Source: Comamonas sp. KCTC 72670
Lineage (GTDB): Bacteria > Myxococcota > Myxococcia > Myxococcales > Myxococcaceae
Reading direction: 5' to 3'
Length of the DNA: 64,000 nt
NCBI GenBank assembly: GCA_014656495.1
Contig: BNCN01000004.1
Span: 434,001 to 498,000 of the forward strand
Shown here: in pieces, positions 38,054 through 46,847 of the stretch
Position numbering within the stretch: position 1 is the stretch's first letter
Layout: every line of letters begins with the position of its first letter
Program-made: the position numbers and the translations under genes
Notes under the pieces: model-generated
What the model was told of the DNA's origin: nothing
The model's input: only the letters and a program-made list of their open reading frames with translations
Database searches by the model: none

Positions 38054-38836
38054 TCAGCGCCGGAACAGGGGCGTGAAGACGCGCGGCGCCTTCTTCTTGC
38101 GCACGCAGCGGATGTCCGCGTCCATGTAGCAGGCGGAGAAGGCGCGGCGGCGCAGCCCGGGGCGTCCGCGTCCGGAGCGGTGCCACAGGTGGTTGTGGAC
38201 CAGGATGGACTCCCCGGCGAGCGCGGGCAGGCGCACGGTCCGGGCCTCCGCGTCCGCCGCCGCCACCGCGTCCGCCGGAATCACCCCGCCCAGCTCCGTC
38301 ACCAGCCCGCCGCGATGGCTGCCAGGGACGACCTCCAGGCAGCCGCCGTCCTCGGGGGCGTCGTCCAGGGCGGTCCACAGCTGGAGCTCCGGCTCCCGGG
38401 TGAGGCCCCACAGCCGGCCGCCGTCCTGGTGCCAGGGCAGGTTGCTGCCGCCGGCCTGGCCCTTGTGGAAGAGGATGGCGCGGTAGAGCACGACGTCGCC
38501 GGGGATGAGGGCCCGGGCGATGCGTTCGAACAGCGGGTTCTCCATCCACGCGAGGAAGCGCGGGTCCTTCTCCAGCTTCTCCAGCTTCCGGTAGTCCAGG
38601 GATGGCCCCTGCCAGCCCAGGCCCAGCGGCGCGTCCTCGTAGCGGCCGGTGGTGGCGTCCGGCTGGAAGAACAGGCCCGGGTAGGCGACCCGGCCGAGCA
38701 TCAGGTCGTCGGCCCGCTCCTGGAGCGCCGCCAGGCCCTCATCGCCGAGCACCCGGCCGAGCCGCGCGTAGCCGTGCTCGGCGTAGTGCGCGAGGGCAGG
38801 GCGCAAATCGAACCGTTCCACATCGACGCAGAGCAT
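38054..38836 (-). CDS. PhyH-family Fe(II)/2-oxoglutarate dioxygenase
   Basis: 260 aa. The facial triad is visible: LPWHQDGGRLWGL (H-x-D), distal His in VHNHLWHRSG, with the Arg for 2-oxoglutarate about ten residues later (RRRAFSACYMD). CLEVVPGSHRGG is the family strand. The C-terminus ends in a basic KKKAPRVF. It is closer to canonical phytanoyl-CoA dioxygenases than the one at 14622. Substrate unknown. Convergent with the sensor kinase gene, with one base between their stop codons. ATG 38836 start. Confidence 0.82.
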   Translation of the reverse strand: MLCVDVERFDLRPALAHYAEHGYARLGRVLGDEGLAALQERADDLMLGRVAYPGLFFQPDATTGRYEDAPLGLGWQGPSLDYRKLEKLEKDPRFLAWMENPLFERIARALIPGDVVLYRAILFHKGQAGGSNLPWHQDGGRLWGLTREPELQLWTALDDAPEDGGCLEVVPGSHRGGLVTELGGVIPADAVAAADAEARTVRLPALAGESILVHNHLWHRSGRGRPGLRRRAFSACYMDADIRCVRKKKAPRVFTPLFRR

Positions 38837-38920
38837 GGCGCCTCATATCCCGGCGCGGGCCCGCTGGGGGCAGGTTGATGCTTGCGCGCACGGCGTGTAC
38901 GCCTCATGGTGAGAGGTGGC

Positions 38921-39865
38921 ATGCCCTACCGTCGCACCACTCGCTTCGTGACCGCCCCGGATGGCACCCGGGTCGCCTGGCATACGCACTTCGGCAACCT
39001 GCGGGAGGCCACGGCCGACGCGGAGCTGCTCCAGCGTCCCACCGTGCTGCTGACGAACGGGATTGGCTCGTCGGAGAACTTCTGGCGCTACCTGGTGGGC
39101 AACCTGGAGCAGGACCACCGGGTGGTTCACTGGAACTACCGGGGGCACGGGAGCAGCGACGAGTCCCTGGGGGACGGCTACCAGATCCCCGTGCACGTGG
39201 ACGACCTGGAGCGCATCACCGAGGCGGTGATGTCCCGGGGCGACGGCAAGCCTCCCCACCACGTCGCCTTCTCCATGGGCGTGCGCGTCTTGCTGGACCT
39301 CTACCGGCGCCGTCCGGACCTGGTGCCGTCGATGACGCTCATCGCCGGGGCGCCGGGCGCGTTCGGCTCTGGCTCCGACACGGCGGCGGCGCGGGCCTTC
39401 CTGGCCGCCACCCGGGGCATGCTGAAGCTGGCCACGCCCACATTGCCCCTGTCGGTGCCGGTGGCACACGCGGTGATGTCCAGCCGCTTCGCGTACCCGC
39501 TGGCCCGGATGGTGGGCGCGCTCCGGGCCCGGGCGCCTCGGGCGGATATCGATGAATTCATGCGCGCCCTGCGGCGCATGAGCCCCCGGGCGTACTGGTA
39601 CACCCTCCGGGGGATGGTGGAGGGCCACGCCTGGGACGTGGCCAAGACGGTCCAGGTGCCCACGCTCATCGTCGCCGCGAGCAATGACCTGCTGGTGCCG
39701 CTCGGCGAAATGGAGCGGATGCGTGACGTGATGCCCCACGCCCACTGGATGCGGGTGGATGACGCGGGGCACGCGGGCCTCCTGGAGGCCGGGGCGGAGA
39801 TCGCGGACGCGGTGCGCGCCTTCCTCGTGGAGCACGGGCTGGAGGCCCCGCGGCCGTCGAACTGA
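38921..39865 (+). CDS. alpha/beta hydrolase
   Basis: 314 aa. The fold is clear: VLLTNGIGSSENFWRYLV (oxyanion strand and loop), HWNYRGHGSSD, nucleophile elbow VAFSMGVRVLLDL (Ser present; first Gly of GxSxG is Ala), acid in AASNDLLVPLGEME and catalytic His in VDDAGHAGLLE. The triad Ser-Asp-His is therefore complete. Cytoplasmic, with a large cap region (RGMLKLATPTLPLSV...RMSPRAYWYTLRGM). Substrate unknown; ester or thioester hydrolysis is likely. Start ATG 38921 after GAGAGG; ATG 38906 is possible. Confidence 0.8.
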   Translation: MPYRRTTRFVTAPDGTRVAWHTHFGNLREATADAELLQRPTVLLTNGIGSSENFWRYLVGNLEQDHRVVHWNYRGHGSSDESLGDGYQIPVHVDDLERITEAVMSRGDGKPPHHVAFSMGVRVLLDLYRRRPDLVPSMTLIAGAPGAFGSGSDTAAARAFLAATRGMLKLATPTLPLSVPVAHAVMSSRFAYPLARMVGALRARAPRADIDEFMRALRRMSPRAYWYTLRGMVEGHAWDVAKTVQVPTLIVAASNDLLVPLGEMERMRDVMPHAHWMRVDDAGHAGLLEAGAEIADAVRAFLVEHGLEAPRPSN

Positions 39866-39998
39866 GGCTCGGGCCGCACGGAGAATTCGCCTTCCCGTGA
39901 CGCTCCAGTGAAATCGGAAACTGCCGCCCGGATTGCGTTCGTGCCGACAGGTATGGGATGCAGGGGGTTCTTCAAGCTTCAACGGAGACTCCTTACCC

Positions 39999-41900
39999 AT
40001 GCCTTGGTCCTTCCGGCAGTTGCTGGCACCTCTGTCCGCGCTGCTTCTCTTCATGTCTGCTTGCGGTGACGACCCCGAGGTCCGACCCGTCTGCGGCAAT
40101 GGCATCGTCGAAGCCGGCGAGCTGTGCGACGACGGCAACCGAATCAACGGTGACGGCTGTGAGAACACCTGCCGCCCCACGCCTGACGCGGGCACGGGCG
40201 AGCCGGATTCCGGTACGCCGGATGACGACGCCGGCACCGGCGAGGATGACGCTGGCACCATCGAGGATGATGCCGGCACCGGCGAGGATGACGCTGGCAC
40301 CGGCGAGGATGACGCCGGCACCGGCGAGGATGACGCCGGCACCATTGAGGACGGCGGCACGGGCGAGCCGGACTCGGGTACGGGCGAGCCGGACTCGGGT
40401 ACGGGTGAGCCGGACTCGGGTACGGGTGAGCCGGACTCGGGTACGGGTGAGCCGGACTCGGGCACGGGCGAGCCGGACTCGGGTACGGGCGAGCCGGACT
40501 CGGGCACGGGCGAGCCGGACTCGGGTACGGGTGAGCCGGACTCCGGTACGGGTGAGCCGGACTCGGGCACGGGCGAGCCGGACTCCGGCACGGGTGAGCC
40601 GGACTCGGGTACGGGTGAGCCGGACTCGGGCACGGGTGAGCCGGACTCCGGCACGGGCGAGCCGGACTCGGGTACGGGTGAGCCGGACTCGGGCACCGAC
40701 GCTGGCACGGTCCAGGTCTCGCTCGAGAGCTTCGGTCCCACGGGCGTCTTCGCTCGCACGGGCACCACGGGCCCGACGTTCCCCGAGGCGCTGACGATTC
40801 GCCTGCGTGAGGACGCGCCTGCCGAGGTCTGGGTGGAAGTCGCTTCGTCCAGCCCCGCGGTGACGGTGCAGGGCAGCATGGTGCGCTTCGCGCCGGGTGA
40901 GCGTACCGCCACGGTCCAGGTGACGGCGAACATCGCCGCGGATCCGGAGACGGACAAGGCGACGCTGACGGCGACGCTGGGCAACGACTCGCGCGAGGCC
41001 ACGGTCCGCGTGCTGGCGGCGAACCAGGCGGCCGAGCTGTCCACGCTGTCCCCCGAACTCGTCTCGGTGGGCGCGGGTCAGACGCAGGGCTTCACGGTGG
41101 AGCTGGACGTGCCTCCCGCGCAGGACACGGTCATTCAGTTGGCGCTGGAGCCCGCCGCGCTGGGCACGGTGCCCGCGACGGTGACGGTGGCGGCCAACAC
41201 CTTGTCGGCGAAGTTCGACTTCACGGCGGGCGGGGCGAGCTTCCAGGGCTTCCTGGTGGCCACGCACGACGGCGCGAGCATCTCCTCGGCGATCGAGGTC
41301 ACCGCGACCACCACGAACCACGTGGTCATCAGCGAGATCGCGCCCGCGGGTCCGGGTGGCGCCGACGACGAGTTCATCGAGCTCTACAACCCGACGTCGA
41401 GCCCGGTGGACCTCAGCGGCTATCGCATCCAGTACAAGTCCGCCACCGGCGCCAACTACACCGGCAACTACGCGCTGCCCGCCGGTTCCATCATCGCCCC
41501 GCGCGGCTACTTCCTGGTGGCTCGCGGGTCGTACGTCGGGACCGTGACGCGCGACGCGAGCTGGGGCACCGTCTTCGCCATGGCCGCCGGCTCCGGCCAC
41601 GTGCGCCTGGGCTACCCGGAGCTGGCGCTGAACGACCCCCTCGGTCACCCGCTGGTCATCGACACCGTGGGCTATGGCGCCACCGCGAACGCGCCCGAGG
41701 GCAACCGCGTGGCGGCCACGGTGCCCACCGCTGGCAGCTACGAGCGCAAGGCCTCGGCCACGTCGACGGTGGAGTCCATGACCGCCGGCGGCGCGGACGA
41801 GCTGCGCGGCAACGCCTACGACTCGGATGACAACGCGGCGGACTTCATCGTCCGTCCGACGCGTCAGCCGCAGAACCGCGCGAGCCCCGCGGAGCCGTAG
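39999..41900 (+). CDS. lipoprotein with Cys-rich repeat, Gly/Glu/Pro/Asp minisatellite and lamin-tail domain
   Basis: 633 aa. Signal peptide with lipobox MSAC anchors it to the membrane. Residues 27-60: myxobacterial Cys-rich repeat (CGNGIVEAGELCDDGN..GDGCENTC). Residues ~77-232: a highly acidic spacer of 6 units near DAGTGED and 16 units TGEPDSG. Residues ~235-445: two or three beta-sandwich domains (VRFAPGERTATVQVTANI; FTVELDVPPAQDTVIQL). Residues ~445-580: lamin-tail domain (VVISEIAPAGPGGADDEFIEL..NPTSSPVDLSGYRI). The whole suggests a cell-surface or secreted protein displayed on a long charged stalk. Start ATG 39999, with GGAGA upstream. Confidence 0.82.
   Translation: MPWSFRQLLAPLSALLLFMSACGDDPEVRPVCGNGIVEAGELCDDGNRINGDGCENTCRPTPDAGTGEPDSGTPDDDAGTGEDDAGTIEDDAGTGEDDAGTGEDDAGTGEDDAGTIEDGGTGEPDSGTGEPDSGTGEPDSGTGEPDSGTGEPDSGTGEPDSGTGEPDSGTGEPDSGTGEPDSGTGEPDSGTGEPDSGTGEPDSGTGEPDSGTGEPDSGTGEPDSGTGEPDSGTDAGTVQVSLESFGPTGVFARTGTTGPTFPEALTIRLREDAPAEVWVEVASSSPAVTVQGSMVRFAPGERTATVQVTANIAADPETDKATLTATLGNDSREATVRVLAANQAAELSTLSPELVSVGAGQTQGFTVELDVPPAQDTVIQLALEPAALGTVPATVTVAANTLSAKFDFTAGGASFQGFLVATHDGASISSAIEVTATTTNHVVISEIAPAGPGGADDEFIELYNPTSSPVDLSGYRIQYKSATGANYTGNYALPAGSIIAPRGYFLVARGSYVGTVTRDASWGTVFAMAAGSGHVRLGYPELALNDPLGHPLVIDTVGYGATANAPEGNRVAATVPTAGSYERKASATSTVESMTAGGADELRGNAYDSDDNAADFIVRPTRQPQNRASPAEP
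40227..40694 (+). repeat. 21-base minisatellite in the lamin-tail lipoprotein gene
   Basis: Six 21-base units encoding DAGTGED/DAGTIED (40227-40352), two Gly codons, then exactly sixteen 21-base units encoding TGEPDSG (40359-40694). Units differ mainly at third positions (GGC/GGT, TCG/TCC). Always in frame. Confidence 0.92.
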
Positions 41901-41912
41901 CAGGACGTCCGA

Positions 41913-41940
41913 CCCCTACCGCGCGTGTGTGCGGTAGGGG
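41913..41940 (+). terminator. terminator after the lamin-tail lipoprotein gene
   Basis: Perfect 10-base stem CCCCTACCGC/GCGGTAGGGG with an 8-base loop, 12 bases past the stop codon; no T-run. Confidence 0.65.
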
Positions 41941-41978
41941 CTGGTAATACCGCACGGGGCGGGCCATAAGCCTTTCCC

Positions 41979-42761
41979 GTGCGAGTCGTTTCGTGGAACG
42001 TGAACGGACTTCGCTCGGTGCACCGCAAGGGCTTCCTGCCCTGGCTGGCGGGCGCCCGGGCGCAAGTGGTGGCCCTGCAGGAGGTTCGCGCGCGCGCGGA
42101 CCAGCTCCCGGATGAGGTCCGCGCCCCACCTCGGTGGAAGACGCACTTCGTCGCGGCGGATCGGCCGGGCTACAGCGGCGTGGGGCTGTACAGCCGCCTG
42201 GAGCCCGACGAGGTCGTCACGGTGCTCGGCGTGGGCGAACTGGACGTCGAGGGGCGGCTGCAGATTGCCCGCTTCGGCAAGCTCACGGTGGTGAACGGGT
42301 ACTTCCCCAATGGAAACGGGAAGGACCGGGACCTCAGCCGCATCCCCTACAAGCTGACCTTCTACCGGCGCCTCTTCGAGCGGCTGGAGAAGCCCCTGCG
42401 CGACGGGGGGCGGGTGCTGGTGTTGGGCGACTTCAACACAGCGCATCAAGAGCTCGACCTGGCGCGGCCCCGGGAGAACCGGGAGACGAGCGGCTTCCGC
42501 CCCGAGGAGCGCGAGGAGTTCGACCGGTGGATTCGCGCCGGCTGGGTGGACACCTTCCGCCACTTCAACAAGGGTGGGGGGCACTACTCCTGGTGGAGCC
42601 AGCGCGCCGGTGTGCGAGAGAAGAACATCGGTTGGAGAATCGACTATGTCTTGGCCTCGCCAGCGGCCATGGCCTACGTGCGCAAGGCTGGCATCCACCC
42701 GGATGTGCTCGGCTCGGACCACTGTCCGGTGAGCGTGGATCTGGACCCCGCGGTTCGCTGA
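41979..42761 (+). CDS. xth: exodeoxyribonuclease III / AP endonuclease
   Basis: 260 aa, the usual size. Active-site motifs of the Xth/ExoA family: SWNVNGLRS, LQEVRARADQLPD (Glu binds Mg), NGYFPNGN, LGDFNTAH (Asp/Asn) and GSDHCPVS (catalytic His). It repairs abasic sites and trims 3' ends in base-excision repair. It starts with GTG at 41979, the first residue of the family-typical VRVVSWNVNG; no ribosome-binding site is visible, so the mRNA may be leaderless. The plsC gene follows 18 bases after the stop. Confidence 0.92.
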   Translation: MRVVSWNVNGLRSVHRKGFLPWLAGARAQVVALQEVRARADQLPDEVRAPPRWKTHFVAADRPGYSGVGLYSRLEPDEVVTVLGVGELDVEGRLQIARFGKLTVVNGYFPNGNGKDRDLSRIPYKLTFYRRLFERLEKPLRDGGRVLVLGDFNTAHQELDLARPRENRETSGFRPEEREEFDRWIRAGWVDTFRHFNKGGGHYSWWSQRAGVREKNIGWRIDYVLASPAAMAYVRKAGIHPDVLGSDHCPVSVDLDPAVR

Positions 42762-42779
42762 CGCTTGCTCGAGGCTCTC

Positions 42780-43562
42780 ATGAACGCACTGCTCTCCATC
42801 TGGACGTGGATCGAGATTGGCCTGGTGGCGCTGGTTGGCTTCTGCGTGCAGTTGGCGCTGGCCATCCTGACCTGGGCCTTTGACCGCAAGCGCTATGTGA
42901 CGGGCCGGTGTTTCCGGCTCATTGGCGTCACCGCGGCGAAGCTGACGCCGTTCTGGCGGTTCAGCGTGCACGGCGCCATCCCGGACAAAGTCGCGCCCAA
43001 CACGGTGGTGGTGAGCAACCACGAGTCCAACGCGGACCCGTTCCTCATCTCGAACCTGCCGTGGGAGATGAAGTGGCTGGGCAAGGCCAGCCTCTTCAAG
43101 ATCCCCGTGGTGGGCTGGAGCATGTGGATGGCGGGGGACATCCCGGTGCACCGCGGGGACCGGGACTCGGCGACGGGCGCCATGGCGAAGTGCCGCCAGT
43201 GGCTGGCCAAGGGCATGCCGGTGATGATCTTCCCGGAGGGCACGCGCTCCAAGACGGACGACCTGCTGCCCTTCAAGGACGGCGCGTTCCGGTTGGCCAT
43301 CGAGGCGCAGGCGGACGTGCTGCCCCTGGCCGTGAGCGGCACGCGGCGGGCGCTGCCCAAGCACTCCTGGCGCTTCGCGACCTCGCGGGGCCTGGTGACG
43401 GTGGGCACGCCCATCTCCACCAAGGGGATGACGCTGGCGGATGTGGAGAAGCTGAAGGAGCTGGCGCGCGAGCAGATCCTCACGCTGCGCGCCTCGCTGA
43501 TGCCGCTGACGCGGACGGGTCCGGACGCGTCCGTGCCTCCGGGGCCCGCGAGCGCCGCGTGA
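42780..43562 (+). CDS. plsC: 1-acyl-sn-glycerol-3-phosphate acyltransferase (PlsC-like)
   Basis: 260 aa. One or two N-terminal membrane segments (IWTWIEIGLVALVGFCVQLALAI) are followed by the acyltransferase motifs: NHESNADPF (HX4D), then GDIPVHRGDRDS and FPEGTRSKTDD (binding of glycerol phosphate). It should add the second acyl chain to lysophosphatidic acid at the inner membrane. Start ATG 42780 with CGAGG upstream; a TTG 15 bases earlier is possible. Probably co-transcribed with xth. C-terminus convergent with the bactofilin-like gene by one base. Confidence 0.88.
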   Translation: MNALLSIWTWIEIGLVALVGFCVQLALAILTWAFDRKRYVTGRCFRLIGVTAAKLTPFWRFSVHGAIPDKVAPNTVVVSNHESNADPFLISNLPWEMKWLGKASLFKIPVVGWSMWMAGDIPVHRGDRDSATGAMAKCRQWLAKGMPVMIFPEGTRSKTDDLLPFKDGAFRLAIEAQADVLPLAVSGTRRALPKHSWRFATSRGLVTVGTPISTKGMTLADVEKLKELAREQILTLRASLMPLTRTGPDASVPPGPASAA

Positions 43563-43563
43563 C

Positions 43564-44097
43564 TCAGACGTCCTTCGACGAGTCCTTCGCGTCGTCGACG
43601 ATGTGGCAGCCCGTCTCCGAGGAGAGCGCCTCCTGGATGATGCCGCGCACGAAGTCACGGCCGCCAATCTCGAAGGACAGGCTGACCTTCTCGCCCTTCA
43701 CCGCGTCGTCCTGATCCACCTTGAGGCGTCCCCCCAGGGCCACCGCGTTGCCGTCGACGGTGGCGCCCTTGTGGACGCGGACCTCGCCGCCCAGGGAGAC
43801 CGCGTTGCCCGTCACGCGGCCGCCGGGCTCGACGATGATGCGGCCCTGGATGGCGACGACGTCCTCCACCACCGCGCCCTTGCGGACGATGACGTTGCCC
43901 TCGATGGCGACGCCATCCTTCACCGTGTCACCCGCTTCGATGACCAGGTCCGTGCCCTGAACGGCGCGGCTGCCGTCCTCCGACTGCGTGGCGCACACCA
44001 CCTTCCAGGGCTTGGAGGGCCGGGTGTCATCCGCGGCGAGGGCGGGAGAGGAAAGGGCGATGCCGAGGGCCAGTGCGGCAATGGGGGACGGGCGCAT
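43564..44097 (-). CDS. exported bactofilin-like beta-helix protein
   Basis: 177 aa. Signal peptide (MRPSPIAALALGIALSSPALA). The middle is a run of short Val/Gly repeats (DGVAIEGNVIVRKGAVVEDVVAI, GNAVSLGGEVRVHKGATV, GNAVALGGRLKV), the pattern of polymer-forming or bactofilin-like beta-helices. A C-terminal ~50-residue region (SLSFEIGGRDFVRGIIQEAL) has two Asp-rich tips. Function unknown. The same repeat style occurs in the large membrane protein at 49917-51371. Start ATG 44097. Confidence 0.68.
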   Translation of the reverse strand: MRPSPIAALALGIALSSPALAADDTRPSKPWKVVCATQSEDGSRAVQGTDLVIEAGDTVKDGVAIEGNVIVRKGAVVEDVVAIQGRIIVEPGGRVTGNAVSLGGEVRVHKGATVDGNAVALGGRLKVDQDDAVKGEKVSLSFEIGGRDFVRGIIQEALSSETGCHIVDDAKDSSKDV

Positions 44098-44157
44098 GCG
44101 AGGCTCCAATGACAACCGGGATGCCTCTCCGTACGCGCGGCCCCGGGGGCGATTGCA

Positions 44158-44181
44158 CGGACGCCTCGAATTCAGCGTCCG
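44158..44181 (-). terminator. possible terminator of the universal stress gene
   Basis: Inverted repeat CGGACGC/GCGTCCG with a 10-base loop, about 26 bases past the stop codon; no T-run. Confidence 0.4.
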
Positions 44182-44206
44182 GCGTGCCCGCGGGCCTGGC
44201 GCCGCG

Positions 44207-44668
44207 TTACTTCGGCTCGGACAGGTGGATGGTGAGCACCGGGCAGGACGCGCGGGCGACGACCTTCTGCGCCACGCTGCCCAGGAGCAGCCGAGGCAGG
44301 CCCCGGCGGCCATGGGTGCCCATGACGATGAGGTCGCACTGATCCTGCTCGGCGACGTCGAGGATGGTGGACGCCGCCTCGCCCACGACGATCTTCTGGC
44401 TCACCGGGACGCCCGCGGCCTCGCCCTGCTTGACCTGGGCCGTGAGCTCCTTCGTCGCGGTCTCCACGGCGACGTGCTCCAGCGATTGTGAGTTCCATCC
44501 CGGCGCCGCGACCAGCAGGTCGGGGGCCACGTACTGGGGCGGCTCCCAGGCGTGGACCACCTCCACGGCGGCCTTGAAGGGACGCGCGATCTGCATCGCG
44601 TAGTCGATGACCTCCCGGGAGCCGTCCGACAGGTCCACGGGAACGAGGATTCGGGAAACAGTCGCCAT
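44207..44668 (-). CDS. universal stress protein (UspA family)
   Basis: 153 aa. ILVPVDLSDGSREVIDYAM begins the family fold; GTHGRRGLPRLLLGSV carries the ATP-binding G2xG9xG(S/T) motif, and CPVLTI ends it. This is the ATP-binding type, helping cells under stress; partners unknown. Start ATG 44668, preceded by GGAGAC. It is transcribed divergently from the SDR gene and has its own likely terminator. Confidence 0.88.
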   Translation of the reverse strand: MATVSRILVPVDLSDGSREVIDYAMQIARPFKAAVEVVHAWEPPQYVAPDLLVAAPGWNSQSLEHVAVETATKELTAQVKQGEAAGVPVSQKIVVGEAASTILDVAEQDQCDLIVMGTHGRRGLPRLLLGSVAQKVVARASCPVLTIHLSEPK

Positions 44669-44825
44669 GTCTCCTTTTCTGGGCATGGCCGGTCCCAGAT
44701 GGAAGTGCCGCGCCAGGGGCCCGGCAGGCCGTCTGCTGGCCAGGAAGGCGAGCCTCGGCGTGGACGCGGCGCGTCGCGCGCGGCGTGCGCACGATGGCCA
44801 CCTCTCACGAACGGAGGATTCCCTC

Positions 44826-45683
44826 ATGCGTCCCCTCCCCATCGACCAAGGAACCGTCCTCATCATCGGCGCGGCGCAAGGCATGGGCCGAGAACTCGCC
44901 CGGCTGCTCGCGCGGCGCGTCCGCACCCTGGTGCTGGTGGACCGTCAGGCCCAGGCCCTGGAGCCCCTGCGCGAGGAGCTGTTGCTGCACTACCCGACGC
45001 TGGGCGTGCTCGTGGAGTCCTGCGACGTCTGCGAGCCCCAGCAGGTGGACTCGCTGCTGTCGTCGCTGGACGCGCACTTCGTCCGCGTGGATGTGCTGGT
45101 GAACAACGCCGCGGAGGGGGCCCCGGGGCTGTATGCCCAGGAGGACTGGGCGCGCGTGGAGGCGATGCTCCGCGCCAACGTCTGGGTGCCCGCGCTGCTG
45201 ACGCACCGGCTGCTCGGGCCCATGCTGGAGCGGGGGCGGGGGGGCATCCTCAACGTCGGCTCCGGCGCGGCGCAGCTCATCCTCCCGGGCTCGGCCACCT
45301 TCGCGGCCACCCAGCGCTTCCTGGACGGCTTCACGGAGGCCTTGCGCCTGGAGGTGGAGGGGCGCGGCGTGACGGTGACGCGCGTGGCGCCCGGGCCGCT
45401 GCTCGCCGATGGCGCGGAGGTGGATCCCCAGACGGCGCCCTTCTTCCAGCTGTCCTTGGAGCGCTGCGCCCGCCAGGCCCTCGCGGGCTTCGAGCGGGGG
45501 GAGGCGCTGGTGTACCCGGGGCTGGGGCACCGGTGGGTGATGCGGCTGCTGCCCTTGCTGCCGCGCTCGCTCAAGCGGGGCTTGGGGCGGATGGCGCTGC
45601 GAGGCCTGCGGCGGGAGCAGCTGCGCCTCCCACGGCAGACCTCGCCCCTGCTGCAACTGCCCGGCGAGCCCTCACCCACGTGA
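44826..45683 (+). CDS. short-chain dehydrogenase-like protein with altered catalytic residues
   Basis: 285 aa. The NAD(P)-binding motif IIGAAQGMGRELARLL and NNAAEG are intact, and the catalytic Ser is in LNVGSGAA. But the usual YxxxK is FAATQ (Phe159, Gln163), so the normal reductase chemistry should be lost. The C-terminal half keeps SDR spacing (RVAPGPLLAD). The last 60 residues are basic and hydrophobic (GHRWVMRLLPLLPRSLKRGL) and may touch membrane. Start ATG 44826 with GGAGGA upstream. Role unknown; possibly a regulator or an enzyme of different mechanism. Confidence 0.78.
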   Translation: MRPLPIDQGTVLIIGAAQGMGRELARLLARRVRTLVLVDRQAQALEPLREELLLHYPTLGVLVESCDVCEPQQVDSLLSSLDAHFVRVDVLVNNAAEGAPGLYAQEDWARVEAMLRANVWVPALLTHRLLGPMLERGRGGILNVGSGAAQLILPGSATFAATQRFLDGFTEALRLEVEGRGVTVTRVAPGPLLADGAEVDPQTAPFFQLSLERCARQALAGFERGEALVYPGLGHRWVMRLLPLLPRSLKRGLGRMALRGLRREQLRLPRQTSPLLQLPGEPSPT

Positions 45684-45703
45684 GGTGAGGGCCCCGCCCG
45701 GGC

Positions 45704-46498
45704 TCACAGGCCGATTTCCGCCAGGCGCGCCCGCACGCGGGTGGCCTTGATGCCGGTGTTGCCCGTACCGCGGCCCTGCGAGTTGCCGCCCAGTCCGATG
45801 TGGTGCAGGCCCACCACCTGGTTGGTGGACGTGGACAGCACGGGCGAGCCCGACGAGCCGCCCAGCGTGTCCGCGTCGTAGGACAGGTCCGTGGTGCTGT
45901 AATTGGCGTTGAGCACGCGGCCCGGCGAGGACTTCTTGGTCGGCGTGCAGCCGCTGGACGTGTAGTAGTCGCAGTTCTGGTGGACCACGTAGACGCTGTC
46001 GTTGGTGGCGGCGTTGGCGGAGGCCACCGTCAGCCAACCATAGACGTTGCCGGGGAGCTGGCCGTTGGTGGCCCGGCACCGGAGCGCCGTCATGTCGTCG
46101 CCGGACCAGGTGCGGATGAGGGTGGGGCAGTCGTACCAGACGCGGCTGGCGGCGGCGACGCCGTCCTCGTAGTTGAAGGACGCGCGCGCGCCGGCGGCCT
46201 GCGAGGCGCTGGCGACGCAGTGGTTGTTGGTGATGATGGTGTCGGCCGACACCAGCCACGCGGTGCAGCGCGAGCCCACCGCGGGAATGGAGAGATAGCC
46301 CACCGCGCGCGAGCGCGTGCGCTGCGTGCCGGACAGCGTGGTGGCGCTCACCCAGTTCACCGTGCCCACGATGACGTTGGACTCCTGGGACTGGAGCGGC
46401 TCCACCCCGTCCGCGTCGGGGACGTCGTGAGGCGCTTCGGTACCGCAGGCAGACAGGGCACCCACCAGGAACAGCGCACGAACGCTCTTCACGAACAT
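45704..46498 (-). CDS. exported trypsin-like serine protease
   Basis: 264 aa. The N-terminus MFVKSVRALFLVGALSACGT carries a lipobox LSAC, so it may be lipid-anchored. Catalytic triad: His in TNNHCV, Asp in SGDDMTALRC, Ser in TLGGSSGSPVLST. Several Cys form typical S1 disulfides. The RTRSRAVGYLSIPAVGSRCTAW strand precedes the His. No zymogen propeptide is obvious beyond the ~35-residue linker. Start ATG 46498; a sigma70-like promoter sits about 200 bases upstream. Convergent with the SDR gene. Confidence 0.82.
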   Translation of the reverse strand: MFVKSVRALFLVGALSACGTEAPHDVPDADGVEPLQSQESNVIVGTVNWVSATTLSGTQRTRSRAVGYLSIPAVGSRCTAWLVSADTIITNNHCVASASQAAGARASFNYEDGVAAASRVWYDCPTLIRTWSGDDMTALRCRATNGQLPGNVYGWLTVASANAATNDSVYVVHQNCDYYTSSGCTPTKKSSPGRVLNANYSTTDLSYDADTLGGSSGSPVLSTSTNQVVGLHHIGLGGNSQGRGTGNTGIKATRVRARLAEIGL

Positions 46499-46700
46499 TG
46501 GACCACCTCCACACGCGGGATTGCGCGGCGGGGGCCAAGGCACGCGCCGTGCCATGTCCGTTCACCCGGGCGCGTCACTCGGCGCGGGACGTCCCTCCGT
46601 CACGGGGACTGGTGCGTCCCTGTCCAGGCAATCGGGTTGCGGATGTAAAGAGATTTCACAACGCCCTCCGGATATCCCAGTCCTATCCGTGATTTATAGG

Positions 46701-46730
46701 AATATCACGAACTGACCGAGGTCGGGTCAA
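46701..46730 (-). promoter_or_regulatory. candidate sigma70-like promoter of the trypsin-like protease
   Basis: On the minus strand TTGACC (46730-46725), an 18-base spacer and GATATT (46706-46701) lie in an unusually AT-rich stretch of the 349-base gap. It would give a 5' leader of roughly 190 bases. Confidence 0.35.
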
Positions 46731-46781
46731 GCCGCGCCGCGGGCGGTGTCTCCGGCCAGGACAGGGGCCGGAAAAATACAA

Positions 46782-46821
46782 GGGCCGCGCCCGGCCCCGT
46801 GAGAGGGCTCGGGCGCGGCCC
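46782..46821 (-). terminator. terminator of the flavoprotein operon
   Basis: Perfect 11-base stem GGGCCGCGCCC/GGGCGCGGCCC followed on the minus strand by the tail TTGTATTTTT, placed 27 bases past the stop of the downstream flavoprotein subunit. A textbook intrinsic terminator. Confidence 0.85.
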
Positions 46822-46847
46822 GGAGCTCGCGCGGTGGTTCCGCGGCT

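Noticed and set aside
40359-40694. possible CRISPR array
   Set aside because: Units are contiguous with no unique spacers and lie in frame within a coding sequence.
38843-41044. antisense frame coding a Ser/Pro/Val/Glu repeat
   Set aside because: It is the reverse reading of the 21-base minisatellite in the lipoprotein gene, not a separate gene.
45684-45703. hairpin between the convergent SDR and trypsin-like genes
   Set aside because: Arms pair poorly (about 5 bases of GTGAG/CTCAC); too weak to call a terminator.
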